Assembly (NCBI GenBank): GCA_014607495.2
Contig: CP053165.1
Location: 6,504,906-6,568,905 of the forward strand
Direction of reading: 5' to 3'
Origin: Carposina sasakii
Lineage: Eukaryota > Arthropoda > Insecta > Lepidoptera > Carposinidae
Length of the DNA stretch: 64,000 bases
This document shows positions 33,701-44,953 of this stretch, in pieces. Within the stretch, counting starts at the first letter, position 1. Every line of letters begins with the position of its first letter. The position numbers and the translations under genes are program-made. The notes beneath the pieces are model-generated. The model did no database searches, had not been told where the DNA came from, and saw nothing but the letters and a program-made list of their open reading frames with translations.

Positions 33701-35604
33701 ATTGGTAAATTCGCATATTATTACTCATTATTGGTTAACATGACCACACCTTCAATTAAATACTCAGTTTTACAAAGCAAATGTAATGAAATTTACAGAA
33801 GATCGCGTCAAGTTTCCAGAGATGGAGTACCTTAGTGGTCACCTAATATACTGCATATCTGTCGATCTGGTCGCTCTGAATAACATAGCCGCAAGGCTTA
33901 AGCAAGCTCAGTTAAACTTCACTAAAGTGCAAATGCCCAGGGATGTCAAACCTTTTCTACCTAACTGGAATTTTGAAGAAGGAAATGATATTTCTGAAGT
34001 GGATAGTTATAAACAAGCATTAGTCACACCGTAAGTTGAAATGCAAGTACCTATGAGCATAGTGACAAAATGACATACCCTCCCGTTATTTCACCATGAA
34101 CATTTATTTAAAAGATTCAGATACTAAATTTATGCAACAGTAACTTCTTTGATAAATCACCTATAAAATCAACTAGTGTCGTTACACTCTTATATAAAGA
34201 GAAATATCTTCTTTTAAAATTAGGTCACCGAAAATTCATTTTCTACGTGTGTATGGACAAAATGACATAGGTACCTACTAAATTTCACAAACTTCGTTTT
34301 CTTTGGTAAATCAGCACAGGCAACACTAAGCCAACCTAGACCGGATTTCGATCAGGAGTGTAAATCGTCGCAATATCAAGTTTTCAGAGCTTAAAACAAA
34401 CTTGAAGGTGGTGAAAACAAACATTAGGTTGTGTCGAAACGACGCGCGCCAGGATTAGTTTAATATTTCCTTAGGTTAATAATGGCGACACAAGACTGCG
34501 ATTCCAAGCAGGAATTTGGTATCCTATTGTTCCAAGCCCCGCCAATTTTCAAAAAAGCCCACTATTGTATTTTGTCCGTACATGTCCGTGACATATCAGT
34601 TTTTCCTTATAAATTACAAAAGGTGCATGTTTAGATACATCTACTGCTTTGCACATAGAGCATTGACTAATAACCGACGACGGCGGTGGTTTATTTGGAT
34701 GTTCGTGAGCAATGCTCCCCCTAGGATACCCCTAGGAATCTTATGTGTGTTAGACATGTTTTTATTTTTATTTTATGTAACTTTGTCGGGAAAGTCAGAC
34801 GTCTGTAGAGATTATGTTGCAATTTCAGAGATAGAAACATGTTTCTCTCATTCACGACTCTCAAGCAGACAGCTAACGTAACTCTGATGGCGAAGAGCCC
34901 TGGAGACATGCGGAACCTGTATCAACAGTTCGGTCAAAGACGTGGCATTGCGCTGGATGTCTATTCCGGATATTTTCCAACACATTTTCACACGTTTCGC
35001 AGTAGGAGGTCTGAAGGGTATGTCATAAACATCTAGGTACTATCTACCTAGGTAATGTTTGAGTGTAAAAATAATTGATATTGGAGACTTTCTTCAGAAG
35101 TTACATCGACCAGTAACAAAGGTACTACATCTTCTATAATATAAAAATTAATCGTTAAATGTGTTGCTAAGCGCAAATCTCGAGAATGGCCCAACCGATT
35201 TCGCTAATTCTGTTTTTAAAATATTCCTTAAAAAACGAGGATGGTTCTTGCGTAGAGAAATAAATTAAAAATTGCCTGAATAAGTCTAAATTTTCTATAG
35301 TTGCCGCCCACTTACACCCGTGCAGGGACGGATCCCTAGTAGGTACTATTGACTTACAATTTTTAATGTTTTTAGCACAAATCGCATCCATCACATCTCA
35401 TTGAAGCTCCAGAACAAGGTAATTGAAATTGACAGAAGTAGAGACAGGATGCGGTTCGGCGTCTCCGAGCCGCTACGATCTACTACCGGGGGTCACTGGA
35501 CCTGCGTCAGTAACCTGGACGAGGATGACCTAGTGTGCGGAGGGTTCCTCGTATGCATGGATCATTTCGGACTTTGGACCAATTTTAATAGATTGAAGGC
35601 ATAA
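30789..35604 (+). CDS. DNase II-like protein with both catalytic motifs lost (probable pseudo-nuclease); 6 exons
   Basis: Exons: 30789-30922, 31947-32112, 32907-33063, 33799-34030, 34829-35017, 35376-35604; 1107 nt, 368 aa, no stop. It has a signal peptide (residues 1-21), then CRDNDNKPVDWWYLYK (35-50), the same N-terminal block as the DNase II gene upstream. GGFWIGHNIPGFP (137-149) and GHWTCVSNLDE...LWTNF at the C-terminus also match DNase II. All five of its introns fall at the same positions and phases as introns of the active gene (2,0,1,2,2). The equivalents of two further introns are absent, and about 55 residues before the first motif are shorter or missing. The first catalytic HTK is replaced by D126-A-H128 and the second, DHSKW, by D-R317-M-R319-F. 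Without these histidines the family's nuclease chemistry is not expected. The open frame and clean splice sites argue for a maintained gene, perhaps DNA-binding or regulatory. Confidence 0.88.
31168..31295 (+). mobile_element. RTE-type LINE 3' end fragment (DNase II-like intron 1)
   Basis: 'ctgcccagcgtggtgactat' and 'gtccagcagtggactgcaat' match the 50.7-kb copy. Confidence 0.65.
31465..31640 (+). repeat. Dispersed repeat family X, longest copy
   Basis: Runs from 'cgtaagagtcgactaaggaa' through 'gataagctagcaacttgtca' to 'gcagttctggctaccccatt'. It serves as the reference for the split copy at 4360/7868. Confidence 0.6.
31645..31903 (+). mobile_element. CAGG-C MITE, full-length copy (259 bp)
   Basis: Left end cagggtataacagaaagggt and right end taccccttttgttacacctg are inverted repeats. 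Long internal inverted segments also exist ('aatcacatgtttatttttc' and 'gaaaaataaacatgtgattt'). Confidence 0.75.
32478..32892. mobile_element. Three-level nest: MITE split by LINE 3' end split by short retroposed piece
   Basis: Outer: halves of the 'tcacacttaaacctaaac' MITE at 32478-32546 and 32833-32892. Middle: 32547-32832, a plus-strand LINE 3' UTR ending 'ataaataaatttgaataa'. Inner: 32737-32797, a 61-bp TTC-rich piece (on the minus strand ending in GAAGAAGAAAGAA), flanked by a 16-bp direct repeat CCTATTGTAAACACCT at 32721-32736 and 32798-32813. Confidence 0.7.
33089..33491. mobile_element. Foldback element with 110-bp inverted arms
   Basis: Arms 33126-33235 and 33382-33491 are reverse complements with about two mismatches (ends ctctattgagggatcgcccg). 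They enclose a loop of about 146 bp. The segment 33089-33125 belongs to the mobile unit too, because it recurs next to an arm copy at 40223-40358. Located in intron 3 of the DNase II-like gene. Confidence 0.85.
35130..35370 (+). repeat. MINE-like repeat ('ctataatataaaaattaatcg')
   Basis: 'gctaagcgcaaatctcgaga' and 'cccaaccgatttcgctaatt' are typical of a Helitron-like lepidopteran repeat body; the ends are uncertain. Lies just before the last exon of the DNase II-like gene. Confidence 0.35.
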
Positions 35605-35634
35605 TCCGGCTCGAATGAGTAATTTTTATTGTGT

Positions 35635-35640
35635 AATAAA
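35635..35640 (+). terminator. Polyadenylation signal of the DNase II-like gene
   Basis: AATAAA 30 bp after the stop codon. Confidence 0.6.
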
Positions 35641-35892
35641 TTTTGAAATATGAGGTTGTAGTTTAGTTTTTTTTTACTGATCTACGTGTTAGGTAATCTT
35701 GTGATTTTTATTGATTCATTGCATTTCATAATAACTTATGTCATCGCATGTTCCTACTTCAGATGCAACTATGCAAACAGATGCTAGAAATATAAATCGT
35801 CTTGCATAAAATTATATTTCTATTATAAAAATAGTTTAAATAAACGTTATGATTAGATATAGACAAGTTTGTTATATTTATACCCAACATTA

Positions 35893-36015
35893 GGGTCGAT
35901 TCCGGCAGTCACACTTAAACCTAAACCTACCTAATCTTAGTCAGGTCTATCACTCAGGTTAACTCAGGTAGGACTAATTTTATGTTTAGGTTTAAGTGTG
36001 ACTGCCGAAATCGAC
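35893..36015. mobile_element. MITE with 'cagtcacacttaaacctaaa' TIRs, complete copy
   Basis: gggtcgattccggcagtcac at the left and gtgactgccgaaatcgacc at the right are inverted repeats. About 123 bp; same family as 7950-8093. Confidence 0.8.
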
Positions 36016-36846
36016 CATATTGTATAATGATAAAAACAAATTATTTAATTTTTAAGAAATGTTTAATATACAAAACGAGCTTTATTTACATTAGGTACTA
36101 TGATTACATCTGCAATAAATACAGCAACCATAAGAGACTCCAATTATTATTATAACATCCATAACATATTAATTTCACTGGTTTAAATATTATGGACCAG
36201 ATCATGAGTCGTTTAAATATATAAAATCTTAAAGAAACATACTTGGCACCGGTGAGCTTGAAATATTTACAATTCTCTCTCACAAGGAATAAGCTTTTAC
36301 ACTTTTAAAATAATTTGTTGCAGACATTTTGTTCGTAGTGACGGAAACTGCCCATCGATATCGAAAATCGTTAATAGCTAAGTGAGAAGGTACGTCCCTA
36401 TAAGTAGGTACTTTGAGCTCGTGAACCAATTATAAAACTAAATTACAAAAAATCAACAAAAGTACCTTCAAATTTGGCACATGTCATCCACTATCCCGTG
36501 CCTTCGATGTAGGGATAAGTAGGTCGTGAAATTAATAAAAATAACATTAAAAATAATTACATTCATCTTAAATATACAGACTGCAGTGTATGGTTGAATA
36601 TCGGTCATATACAGTTAATATTGAATTATTAATGTCGAAAACGAAATTCATTTAAAATTAAAATGAAATACAAATTATACAACACTAATAAAATGATAAG
36701 TGCACAATGACTCCTTCACCTGTTAATGGAAATAAAGGAATTACGAGTAAGACTGTTGATCAACTCAGACACAAAGAAAATACATAGATTTAAAATCTTA
36801 AGAGTAGATAAACAGTCAGACAGAATCATCCAACATACGACGTTCT

Positions 36847-36852
36847 TTTATT
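36847..36852 (-). terminator. Polyadenylation signal of the SDR-like gene
   Basis: TTTATT on the plus strand (AATAAA on minus), about 106 bp after the stop codon. Confidence 0.5.
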
Positions 36853-36957
36853 ATGCTGTCATTAGTAGGTACTCATCATCGTTTCTTCCAATTGTAGTAT
36901 AAAGATAGTTATTACAATTACAAAAGAACCTCGACTGTTAGTAGCGTAAAGGAAGAC

Positions 36958-39900
36958 TTAAGGGGCAACCCTTAAAGAAGGCATTCTTGTGAACCAGGAG
37001 TCTTGCTTCATCTTCAAGTAGTAAGCGTCCTTAGGGCCTGGGGTGGTGAGGGCATCTTCGAGGACCTTCAGGGCGCTGGTGGGTAGGACCTTGGCGCTGT
37101 ACTCGGCAGCCTCGCCGGGCATGGTGACGGCGCAGGTTGTGGTGGAACCGCTGATGTCCGAGTTTGGTGTGTCAGGACGGCTGGGGGAATAAATTTGTTG
37201 TAGAGATCCTTTTCATCCAATGAATCTATTTAAGTATTGAATAGAATATGTAGAAGATAATTGTTAGTGTTAGTAACCTGTTAGGTAGCACTTGCACAGT
37301 GTAGACTTGCTTGCACCTACTTATCTAGTAGACATATTATAGGTATGTACTACCTTTGTTTACCAAAAAAAAAAAACCTCTGAATAAGCTTAATAGTACT
37401 TAATGACTAGCTTACTTAATGGTAAGTGCATAATAGATATCAGTTTGGTTAGATTTTAACTATGCTGCATACAGATTAATTAATTTGACGAAAAATTATG
37501 GATTTTTAGTGGACCAACATAATAACCTAAGGTTTTAAGACTAGATTAGGTCGGAGATATAATATTCTCACCTCGAAGGCTGACTTTGCGGGGTGATCTG
37601 TTCAGGAGGGGCATAAATCTCCGCAGCAGACAGATCGGGCGCGTGGAGAAGCACCACATGGAGTCCTCTAGCCTTGAGAGAGGTGCGGAGCGCTCGGGCC
37701 GCGCCCCAGGTGCCCCACCTGGCCGCGGCTGCCCCGGCGCTGCCTTCGGTGGCGTCGGCGCGGGACAGGCTTTCACAGGCCGTGTCTGATGTTAGTCCTG
37801 GAAAAACGTCAAATATAAGAAGTAAAGATATGACTAGTGTTTCGTTTGACAATGTTGACTGCTCTTTCTGCCTTATATCAGGAAATTAGGTATGTTTGAT
37901 AGTTTACTGGGCAGGCTCTTAGACACCTAGTTTGTTTAGTTGTCTGGGACGGTCATCCCAGCTACAGTACCATTAATTTCGACTTATGTTCCTGTGTCCC
38001 TTAGATGGGACAGAGGGCCTCTAGGTGCAGTTAGGTAGGTACTATTAGGTAAAGTAGAAGACTGAAAGTAGTGCACTGCTTGCATGGCCTGTGTTTTTAG
38101 ACAATGTAACATAGGTATTATCGTTTAGAATTGACGTTCGTTGTCGGTTAGACTTCATGGAGCTTACATTTAGATTTCGAACGTCTATTGATTCGATCGA
38201 AATACTATAATGTTAGGTACTTTGTCTAAGTCCCTCGCTTGCACATGCTAATAAGAATTAGATGTTTGGAAGCCCCTTTATAGGCCTCAAGTCGCTAGTA
38301 ATACCGGACCTATTCACTTGTCAAATAAGCCAAACTCACCTATATAAAACAGTCGTCCAGCATGCGAATGATCAGCAGCCGCAGCAGCGAGCAACGGTGC
38401 GAAGGTCCTAGCAACTCGTAGGGCTCCGAGGACGTTCCCGCGAAGGGCAGATTCCCAGCAAGACGAGCCGCCGCGCCCGCTGCTGCCGGCTGTGTTTATC
38501 ACTGCCCATACTCCTGGGAACATGGGTTTAGTTATCATAGTAAGGACAAAGCACTAAAACTGATACATAAACGTCCATCCCCTAATTTCACCCGTGTCTA
38601 GATATAAATAAGATCACCCGACCGTATTTCGGCCAAGGTGACCAATCTCTACGGAGATTAGCCAGGTACGTAGGAGATATTATAGTGCTCAAGTGTGTAC
38701 GCAAGCACAGATGCACTCTTTATTCCGTCACTCAGACGAGTACTAGTACGGAAAGCCGACACAACCGGAGAGAGATCAGCCGCAGGACCAACAGTTTTAC
38801 GTGCTTTCCGAGGCACGAGCTAAGTGACAATTTTACAACATTAAAATCTGTACATTAAATAAATTCACGCTTGGAAGGCGCACGTCTTAACCACTGGGCT
38901 ATCACCGCTAGATAGTTAGGATCACAAACCACATTACCAAACACGAACCACATTTCTGGTGTTTGTGGATTTCTAGGTGATCTGTGGATACGATAGAATA
39001 AATTTTAATTGCAATAATATAGATTCAGAGTTATATCGTTATAATAATTTTCTATGTTACTACTTCATTACATGTTATAATAATAACAGCGCCATCTGTT
39101 TTTCGTCCTTGTAAACTGAATACTTTAGTTTACTTAAATCTAACAGAGGGAGCGACTAGCTACGTATGATTGATTCTTAAGTTATTCTATGCCGGCATAG
39201 ATGGCGTATTTATATGTAGTGATTTTCCAGGATGCTATAATGTGGTTATACAGTATGACATCTCCATTTTTAGGAAAAATTACAAAAATACTCACACATT
39301 TTCACACAACCATTATACTTAATAAAGTTTTGTAAATATTGCGGAGTATATTACTAGTGATTTCGTCATGTAATCTCGTAGCACTGCTGGTGTAGTGGTA
39401 TCATGCAAGATTCCCATTCTTGCGACCCGGGTTCGATTCCCGGGCAGTGCACACTCCTTTTTCGCTTTTTGTTTTGCAATTTAATTAATTTTATTAAAGT
39501 CTAGATTATTTCAATTAAAGTTTAATATTTTACCATGTTCACCGGCCGGTAAATGTTGAGCAGTTGCTCTAGCGGCTTCCTCGAGTAAGTCTTCCCTTGC
39601 TACGTCCAGTTCTAATGTAGCCAGTCGTGGTGGCTGCTGGTCCTCAGGAGTAGCAGCCACGTGCGACTGGAGCCAGGAATCGGCTAATCTGGAGCCCAGG
39701 CTACCTGGTCGGCAGCCGGCTATGACGCGCCAACCACGACCGCTCAGGTAGGTTGCTACCTGTGGTCACGATAGTCAGCTAAGCTCGTTATGCTCATTAA
39801 GAATGAGTAGGTACTCAGGTAGGTACTATGTAACTATAGAAACTGTTGTAGCCAAATACGTTACGAAGTCTGGGTGCTAACTAAGTAAATTATTGTGAGA

Positions 39901-40696
39901 ACCAAAGAAACTTAGCTAATAAATAATTTACCTAGATACCTTTGGAGGCTTTTTGTACTTAAAAAATATCTATCTATAATAAATAAAAGTAGTTTTAAAG
40001 ATAATGCCGAGTGCTGACATTATATAAAATTAGCTGGCAATTTCTCGAACGCTGATTGAACCATCAATTGGAGAGTTAATATTATCGTGAATTAGAGTTG
40101 ATAGGCTTTCAGGAAATTGGCGGTAGAATTAGGAAGTCATAATTTTTAAAGTAACTTGTAAGCTATAACCAGCCATAGGAACACATCCTACTTTAAAATA
40201 AAAAATTGAAGCTATTTTCTACATTGAGGGGTCGCCCACCACCGGTCCCTACACCCTCCGCTGACCCTCGGATCTACCGACTCATGATCACGAACGCAAG
40301 ACACTACTGTCGCAATGAGATTTGAACTTCCGAATAGTGACGCCTGATACAATTAAATATTTAATGAAGCAATTTTAACTAATAAGGATATTTTTTCAGC
40401 CCTCACTGACCACCAACATTAGTTTTCATCTATGTAGACTCCTGGAAAAGCAAGTTCGACTCCAATCATGGGGTCGTTATCGACAATTTGGTGATCCCTG
40501 TCATACAACAAATAGAAGCCCATACCTGCAATCCCAAAGCAGTATCCACCGAAGTGACGAGGACAGTCTTGGCACTATCCAACGGCAGCACCTCTGCCAC
40601 CCTAACCTTCCTCAACAAATACAGCAGCAGAGCCCCCACTATAGAGCATAGGGCTGCGAGCTGCAGGCCCAATGATAACCACGTTAGTGGGTCCAT
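36958..40696 (-). CDS. Membrane-anchored short-chain dehydrogenase/reductase-like protein, catalytic pair missing; 5 exons
   Basis: Minus-strand exons in order: 40526-40696, 39534-39759, 38340-38513, 37572-37797, 36958-37180. The total is 1020 nt, 339 aa, all GT-AG with matching phases. An N-terminal hydrophobic segment (about residues 8-28) is followed by RK, a membrane anchor like that of hydroxysteroid (17-beta) and retinol dehydrogenases of the SDR9C/HSD17B2 type. The Rossmann start is KTVLVTSVDTALG (43-55), where the usual TGxxxGxG has only T and the last G. WRVIAGCR (67-74), LELDV (106-110) and VWAVINTAG (134-142, normally NNAG) follow. The active-site YxxxK aligns with W218 and G222 (RWGTWGAARAL), and no serine sits at the usual SS position. 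The exons are GC-rich and Ala/Arg-rich, unlike their surroundings. It probably binds a ligand or partner at a membrane rather than acting as an oxidoreductase. Family assignment is good; function unknown. Confidence 0.82.
38868..38925 (-). repeat. tRNA-like SINE fragment in SDR-like intron
   Basis: The minus strand reads 'gcggtgatagcccagtggtt', then 'aagacgtgcgccttccaagc', the D-arm to anticodon region of a tRNA-like head. No T-arm follows, so it is a remnant, not a gene. Confidence 0.45.
39381..39451 (+). tRNA. tRNA-Gly (anticodon CCC)
   Basis: A 71-nt cloverleaf. The acceptor stem GCACTGC (39381-39387) pairs with GCAGTGC (39444-39450), with discriminator A at 39451. The anticodon stem CAAGA/TCTTG holds loop TTCCCAT with anticodon CCC at 39413-39415. 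The T arm is CCCGG/CCGGG around GTTCGATTC. A box and B box are intact, and a TTTTT Pol III stop follows within 10 bp. It decodes GGG. It lies in an intron of the SDR-like gene, on the opposite strand. Confidence 0.95.
40223..40358. mobile_element. Deleted relative of the 33-kb foldback element (SDR-like intron 1)
   Basis: One arm ('attgaggggtcgcccaccac' to 'ctactgtcgcaatgaga') is joined directly to the reverse complement of the 33089-33125 side segment (gatttgaacttccgaatagt). The loop and second arm are missing. Confidence 0.7.
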
Positions 40697-40903
40697 TTTA
40701 ACAAGGCATTATTTGTATATCTGTAACAAGGAAAGATTTTGGTTAGACTTTTGTTTGATGAATCGAATAACGGGTAACCAGGAGATTAGGCTGGAGTGAA
40801 GAAATATTAACCAATTGCAGGATTGGAACTGAGCCGATATTTTGATTTAACGTTATTGTTTAGATTTTTCAAAAAAATGTCACTTAGCTATACACGAGAA
40901 GGG

Positions 40904-41037
40904 TAGGCGTCAAGCGGGTAGCCGGCCGTAAAAACTAATGCCAAAACTTTGGCAATGTGCTTTTCGAAAGAAACCATATTGCGCTGATCCCATAAAATAT
41001 GTAATGGGATAAGGGCAGGAAGGTGATGATGATCTCC
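40904..41037 (+). mobile_element. LINE 3' end fragment
   Basis: 'aagggtaggcgtcaagcggg' to 'gggcaggaaggtgatgatga'. The tail matches the antisense copy at 27550. Confidence 0.6.
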
Positions 41038-43358
41038 GTTTCTCCGCTTCCGCGGATTAGCCACTTAGCCTCGTTCCACAATAAAATTATCTGACGAAGA
41101 AGGAAAAAGGATCTCTCGGTTTACACACATCGCAGTTTACAATGCAAACGAAATATTTCCACTACCAATACGATACACTCACTTTGCGAACTTCGCTGTC
41201 GCCCGTAAAATTGATACATTGTCTAAGCTCCATTCGATTATTGACTGATGATAATGATAAGCATAAATTTTAATGGAGGTCGATTGAAGGACTAATGATG
41301 ATGTCAGAAGATGAGATACATAAGTACTAGGTATGGTAGGTTAGGTATAGGTGGGCTAGTTACGAGTTAGTATTATTTAATGTTACTGTTACGTAATTTG
41401 TATGGAATCATATGAAATTTGTAAGTTATAGAAGTTACAAGTTATAGATGATTCAATAGCAAATGCAATTTTTCTGTAGATTAACCATAACATCAATATG
41501 TTACCTCATGTCTCTAATTCGAAAGGTTAAAAAATTCCAAGTAAACATTATTTCGATTAAGTCATCGAAATATTATATAAGTTGAATTACATCTCGGATC
41601 TTAGCGAACGAGCGCAGTTTACCAAACGTGTTAAACTAAGTATAATATGGTAGAAACAATGACCATTTGTTTTAATATGCTTCGATAAACATACGACAGT
41701 TTCTCACGGCTCGTTAACTAGCTGTTGCTTTCGTCTTTGCCTAAATAGTGTAGGGTTACACCAAGGACGGACGCGGACACCTACTTACTATTACCATATT
41801 ACTTCTGTGCACATAGTAGGTTTTGAATGAAAAAGTCGAAACATTTACAAATGCTATGTAAGGGGTGTACGTACGTACATACATCAGCCTATTGCAGTCT
41901 ATTACTGGACGTAGAGGCCTACGTCCGGAACACGCCACAGGGCAGATATAGGGTGGTGATACTTTCTCTGCCGACACCATACGATAACCTTACTACTTAA
42001 CTTACTACAGGGTCACGTTTAATTAATTAGTGACTATTTCTGATAAAAACATTTGTACGCCTAAATAGGCAGATTTTCGCGGACATTATTATTGTTTAAG
42101 ACACCATACATTGACATTGTATTATATCATTGTATTATCTACTGGAAATCAAGACAAATAAAAAATATTTCATTTCCTTGACATACCTATACTTATGGAG
42201 ATTTAGCTTTTCCAAAAGCCATAATCGTAAAAACATTAGTAAAATATGAAACAAAGGATAATAGTTTCCGTTTTTGCACCGACTCCCATCGTTATTCTTG
42301 CTTCGGCATTGTCTTATCCTATTATAGAGGCATTATGGCAACAATCAAATAATATATTCACTTTATATCAGATATGTACTTATATGTACGAGTACTCGTA
42401 CTTACCTTCTTAGGTAAGTACACAATTATGCATATCCACGTTTTTGTGGTTTTTAGTAGGTATTTGTTGGTTGATGATTAACTTTACTTGCATGCTCACT
42501 AGGTAGGTACTTTACATAGGTAGACAGACATATTAAATATATAATTGTGAAAGTTCTCGGGGGCGAGTGATTATTTATGTACGTAAGATAGTATTTATTA
42601 AGTTAGCTAATGGCTAGAAGGAAAAGTCTATTGAAAGATTTGTAACACATATTATTAGATAGCTGAATGGATTACCACCTAAAAATTGTCTAATAAACTA
42701 CTTCTGCTCTTTATCGTCACAACCTAGTGAAGCAGGACTTGGTAGCGACTCCGAGCCTGTTTTAAGGTTGAGTAACTGTGGATTAGTGGATGGTTGACTT
42801 GGTTCTCGATATAGCCTACGGGTCTGTGAGATATCCTTAGTTCACTAGTTAGCTATACTTATTTATATATGTTTTTATAATAGATACGTAACTTGTTGAT
42901 TAGATAACTTGTTCATTATACCTAAGCAAATCTCTCGCCTGTTTGGTATCAAGCAAAAGCTTCGTTTCTTATTTATTTATTCATAAGTTTAGCTTCACCA
43001 TGTTTAACTAGAAAATTATTCAGTTTAGGTACTTAATACAATTCAGAAAATCCAAAATCCAGCAATATAGGTAGCTAAGAATGTCGGTACGAAAGTTTCA
43101 AAACTTAGTATAAAATCCCAGATAAAAAGGTTAGTGTAAAAGCTTTACTAAGTAGATGATAAAAACAACTTACAAGGTTCTTAAGATAATCTAAAGTACT
43201 GTATGAACGGTATCTGTAATCTCAACTTGACCTTGATCTTCTAGTTATCTAAACAAAACAAGCTTTCCCACGTTTTTCTTCTTTTATGTAATATCACATA
43301 ACTATAGGTGTATATATGATGCATGAACTTATCTCGCGGATTTTGCGGTTAAAACATA
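41038..43358. other. AT-rich intergenic, one LINE remnant
   Basis: The only identifiable piece is an antisense RTE-type 3' end at 41882-41960 ('gcctattgcagtctattact...'). A perfect 16-bp palindrome GTACGAGTACTCGTAC lies near 42386. No exons seen. Confidence 0.5.
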
Positions 43359-43834
43359 CAGGTTGTTTGTGACAGCCAGGTAAAAATTGATACCATGACT
43401 TCAGACCATGATTCTGAGGTGGAAAACAGAGAAAATTTTCGCAGGAAAATTCCAAAATTTTCCGCCTGTTTTTTCATATTTTCACAAAAAAAAAAATAGT
43501 TAAGTTCGTTTATTTAGGCCTTAGATATTGACTTAAAAAATAAAATTAGAAACGAAAAAAAATATAAAAAAAGTTGCCCCTAAAAAGTTCAAAAAACCTG
43601 ATCAACCCTAATAGAGAGTCACAAGTGATCCAAAAACAGCAATGTGTTACAGAATAACCAATAAGTCCATTTAATTAGTTACAAAATCGTCCAATACAAT
43701 TGGCGCGGAGGGCAAAGGCTACTGATAATCAAACCAAAAATTCATTTCTTGCAAGTTATAACACTGTCGTATAACTCAGCAGAATGGTACTTGTTCAGCA
43801 TTTCAGTATTTGCCTGGCTGTCACCCACATCCTG
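43359..43834. mobile_element. CAGG-B MITE, full-length copy (476 bp)
   Basis: caggttgtttgtgacagcca at the left and tggctgtcacccacatcctg at the right are inverted repeats of at least 20 bp, with TA next to each end. The interior is AT-rich and non-coding. Confidence 0.78.
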
Positions 43835-44575
43835 TATATAAACATATATAAATTTGTGCTCCTTAGTTACACTGGGGACTGAAACCCAATCTCGGAGCCA
43901 CTTACTGAATCCAACAATGAAAATTATTTAAATTTTCATTCGCTATTTAGTCTTCAAAAGAAAATCCCGATTAGATGTAGAGGACCAAAAGAAATGCAGA
44001 TTCTTTATCGTAAAGGAAAACGATAAAGGTTTTTTTTAACGTACTGTTACTTCAATTTACTACTATTTTTCTACGCGTACAAATTAAAGGAACATACTTC
44101 TATAAAGACGCAGCCCACACTTCACTTCCTTTAGAGATGTTAAGCTGGCACTAGATACTCGACGAATGGAGTGTAAAAGTAAACTGCGAACGTCGACAAC
44201 TCTCGACCCAAAGTTTAACCAACTAAGGCGTTTGCAGACCATCACATAACACACGCGTTTGGTATTTACTGTTTAGTGTTGTTAATGAAAATATTGTCGG
44301 ATTTTCTAATAATATTATGAATAGGTAAGTATAATTTATTTACATTGTGATATCGTGATCTCATTTGCCACAAAGACAACATGTATACCAACTGTATAAT
44401 CTACTGAGTAGGTTTAAAAATCTAGTAATATAAGTCTATGCTTAAAAAGCAGGAAATTTCGCAGGAAATAAAAACCTTTATTAGTAAGCTACTTACTGTG
44501 TTGTAAGGACTCAAATAAGGGTAGGGAAATCGTTTCGAAATATACCGTTCGTTATACTGACATATCATAGGTATA

Positions 44576-44949
44576 CAGGATGTTTTTTGGCCGTCAACGT
44601 TCCCGAAAACTATGGAATCTCCTCATCATCACGATCATTTTTTGCATGGGAAACATACCTGGGAAGTGTCTGGTTCCCAAGATATTAGAGTCCAAAGTTG
44701 GGTAAATAGACTGCGTTTTTCTGCATAAATGCACATAGAGGCGCGTAGCAAGATTTTTTCACGAGAAATAATTAATATCTGTCTATGAAAAAAACTAGCA
44801 TAAACACTAGACACTATAAATCTCGCCCGATCAAGTAATTAAATATTAAACAAAAACTACATCGTTTCCCAGCAATTTTTTTGCATAAACTTACTTTATT
44901 TGATGTATAGAGTACCCTTCGTTAAGGGTGGCAAAGAAAAAACATTCTG
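44576..44949 (-). mobile_element. CAGG-A MITE, full-length copy, TATA duplication
   Basis: caggatgttttttggccgtc to gcaaagaaaaaacattctg, in reverse orientation relative to the 25-kb and 59-kb copies. TATA occurs on both sides (44572-44575 and 44950-44953). Confidence 0.8.
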
Positions 44950-44953
44950 TATA

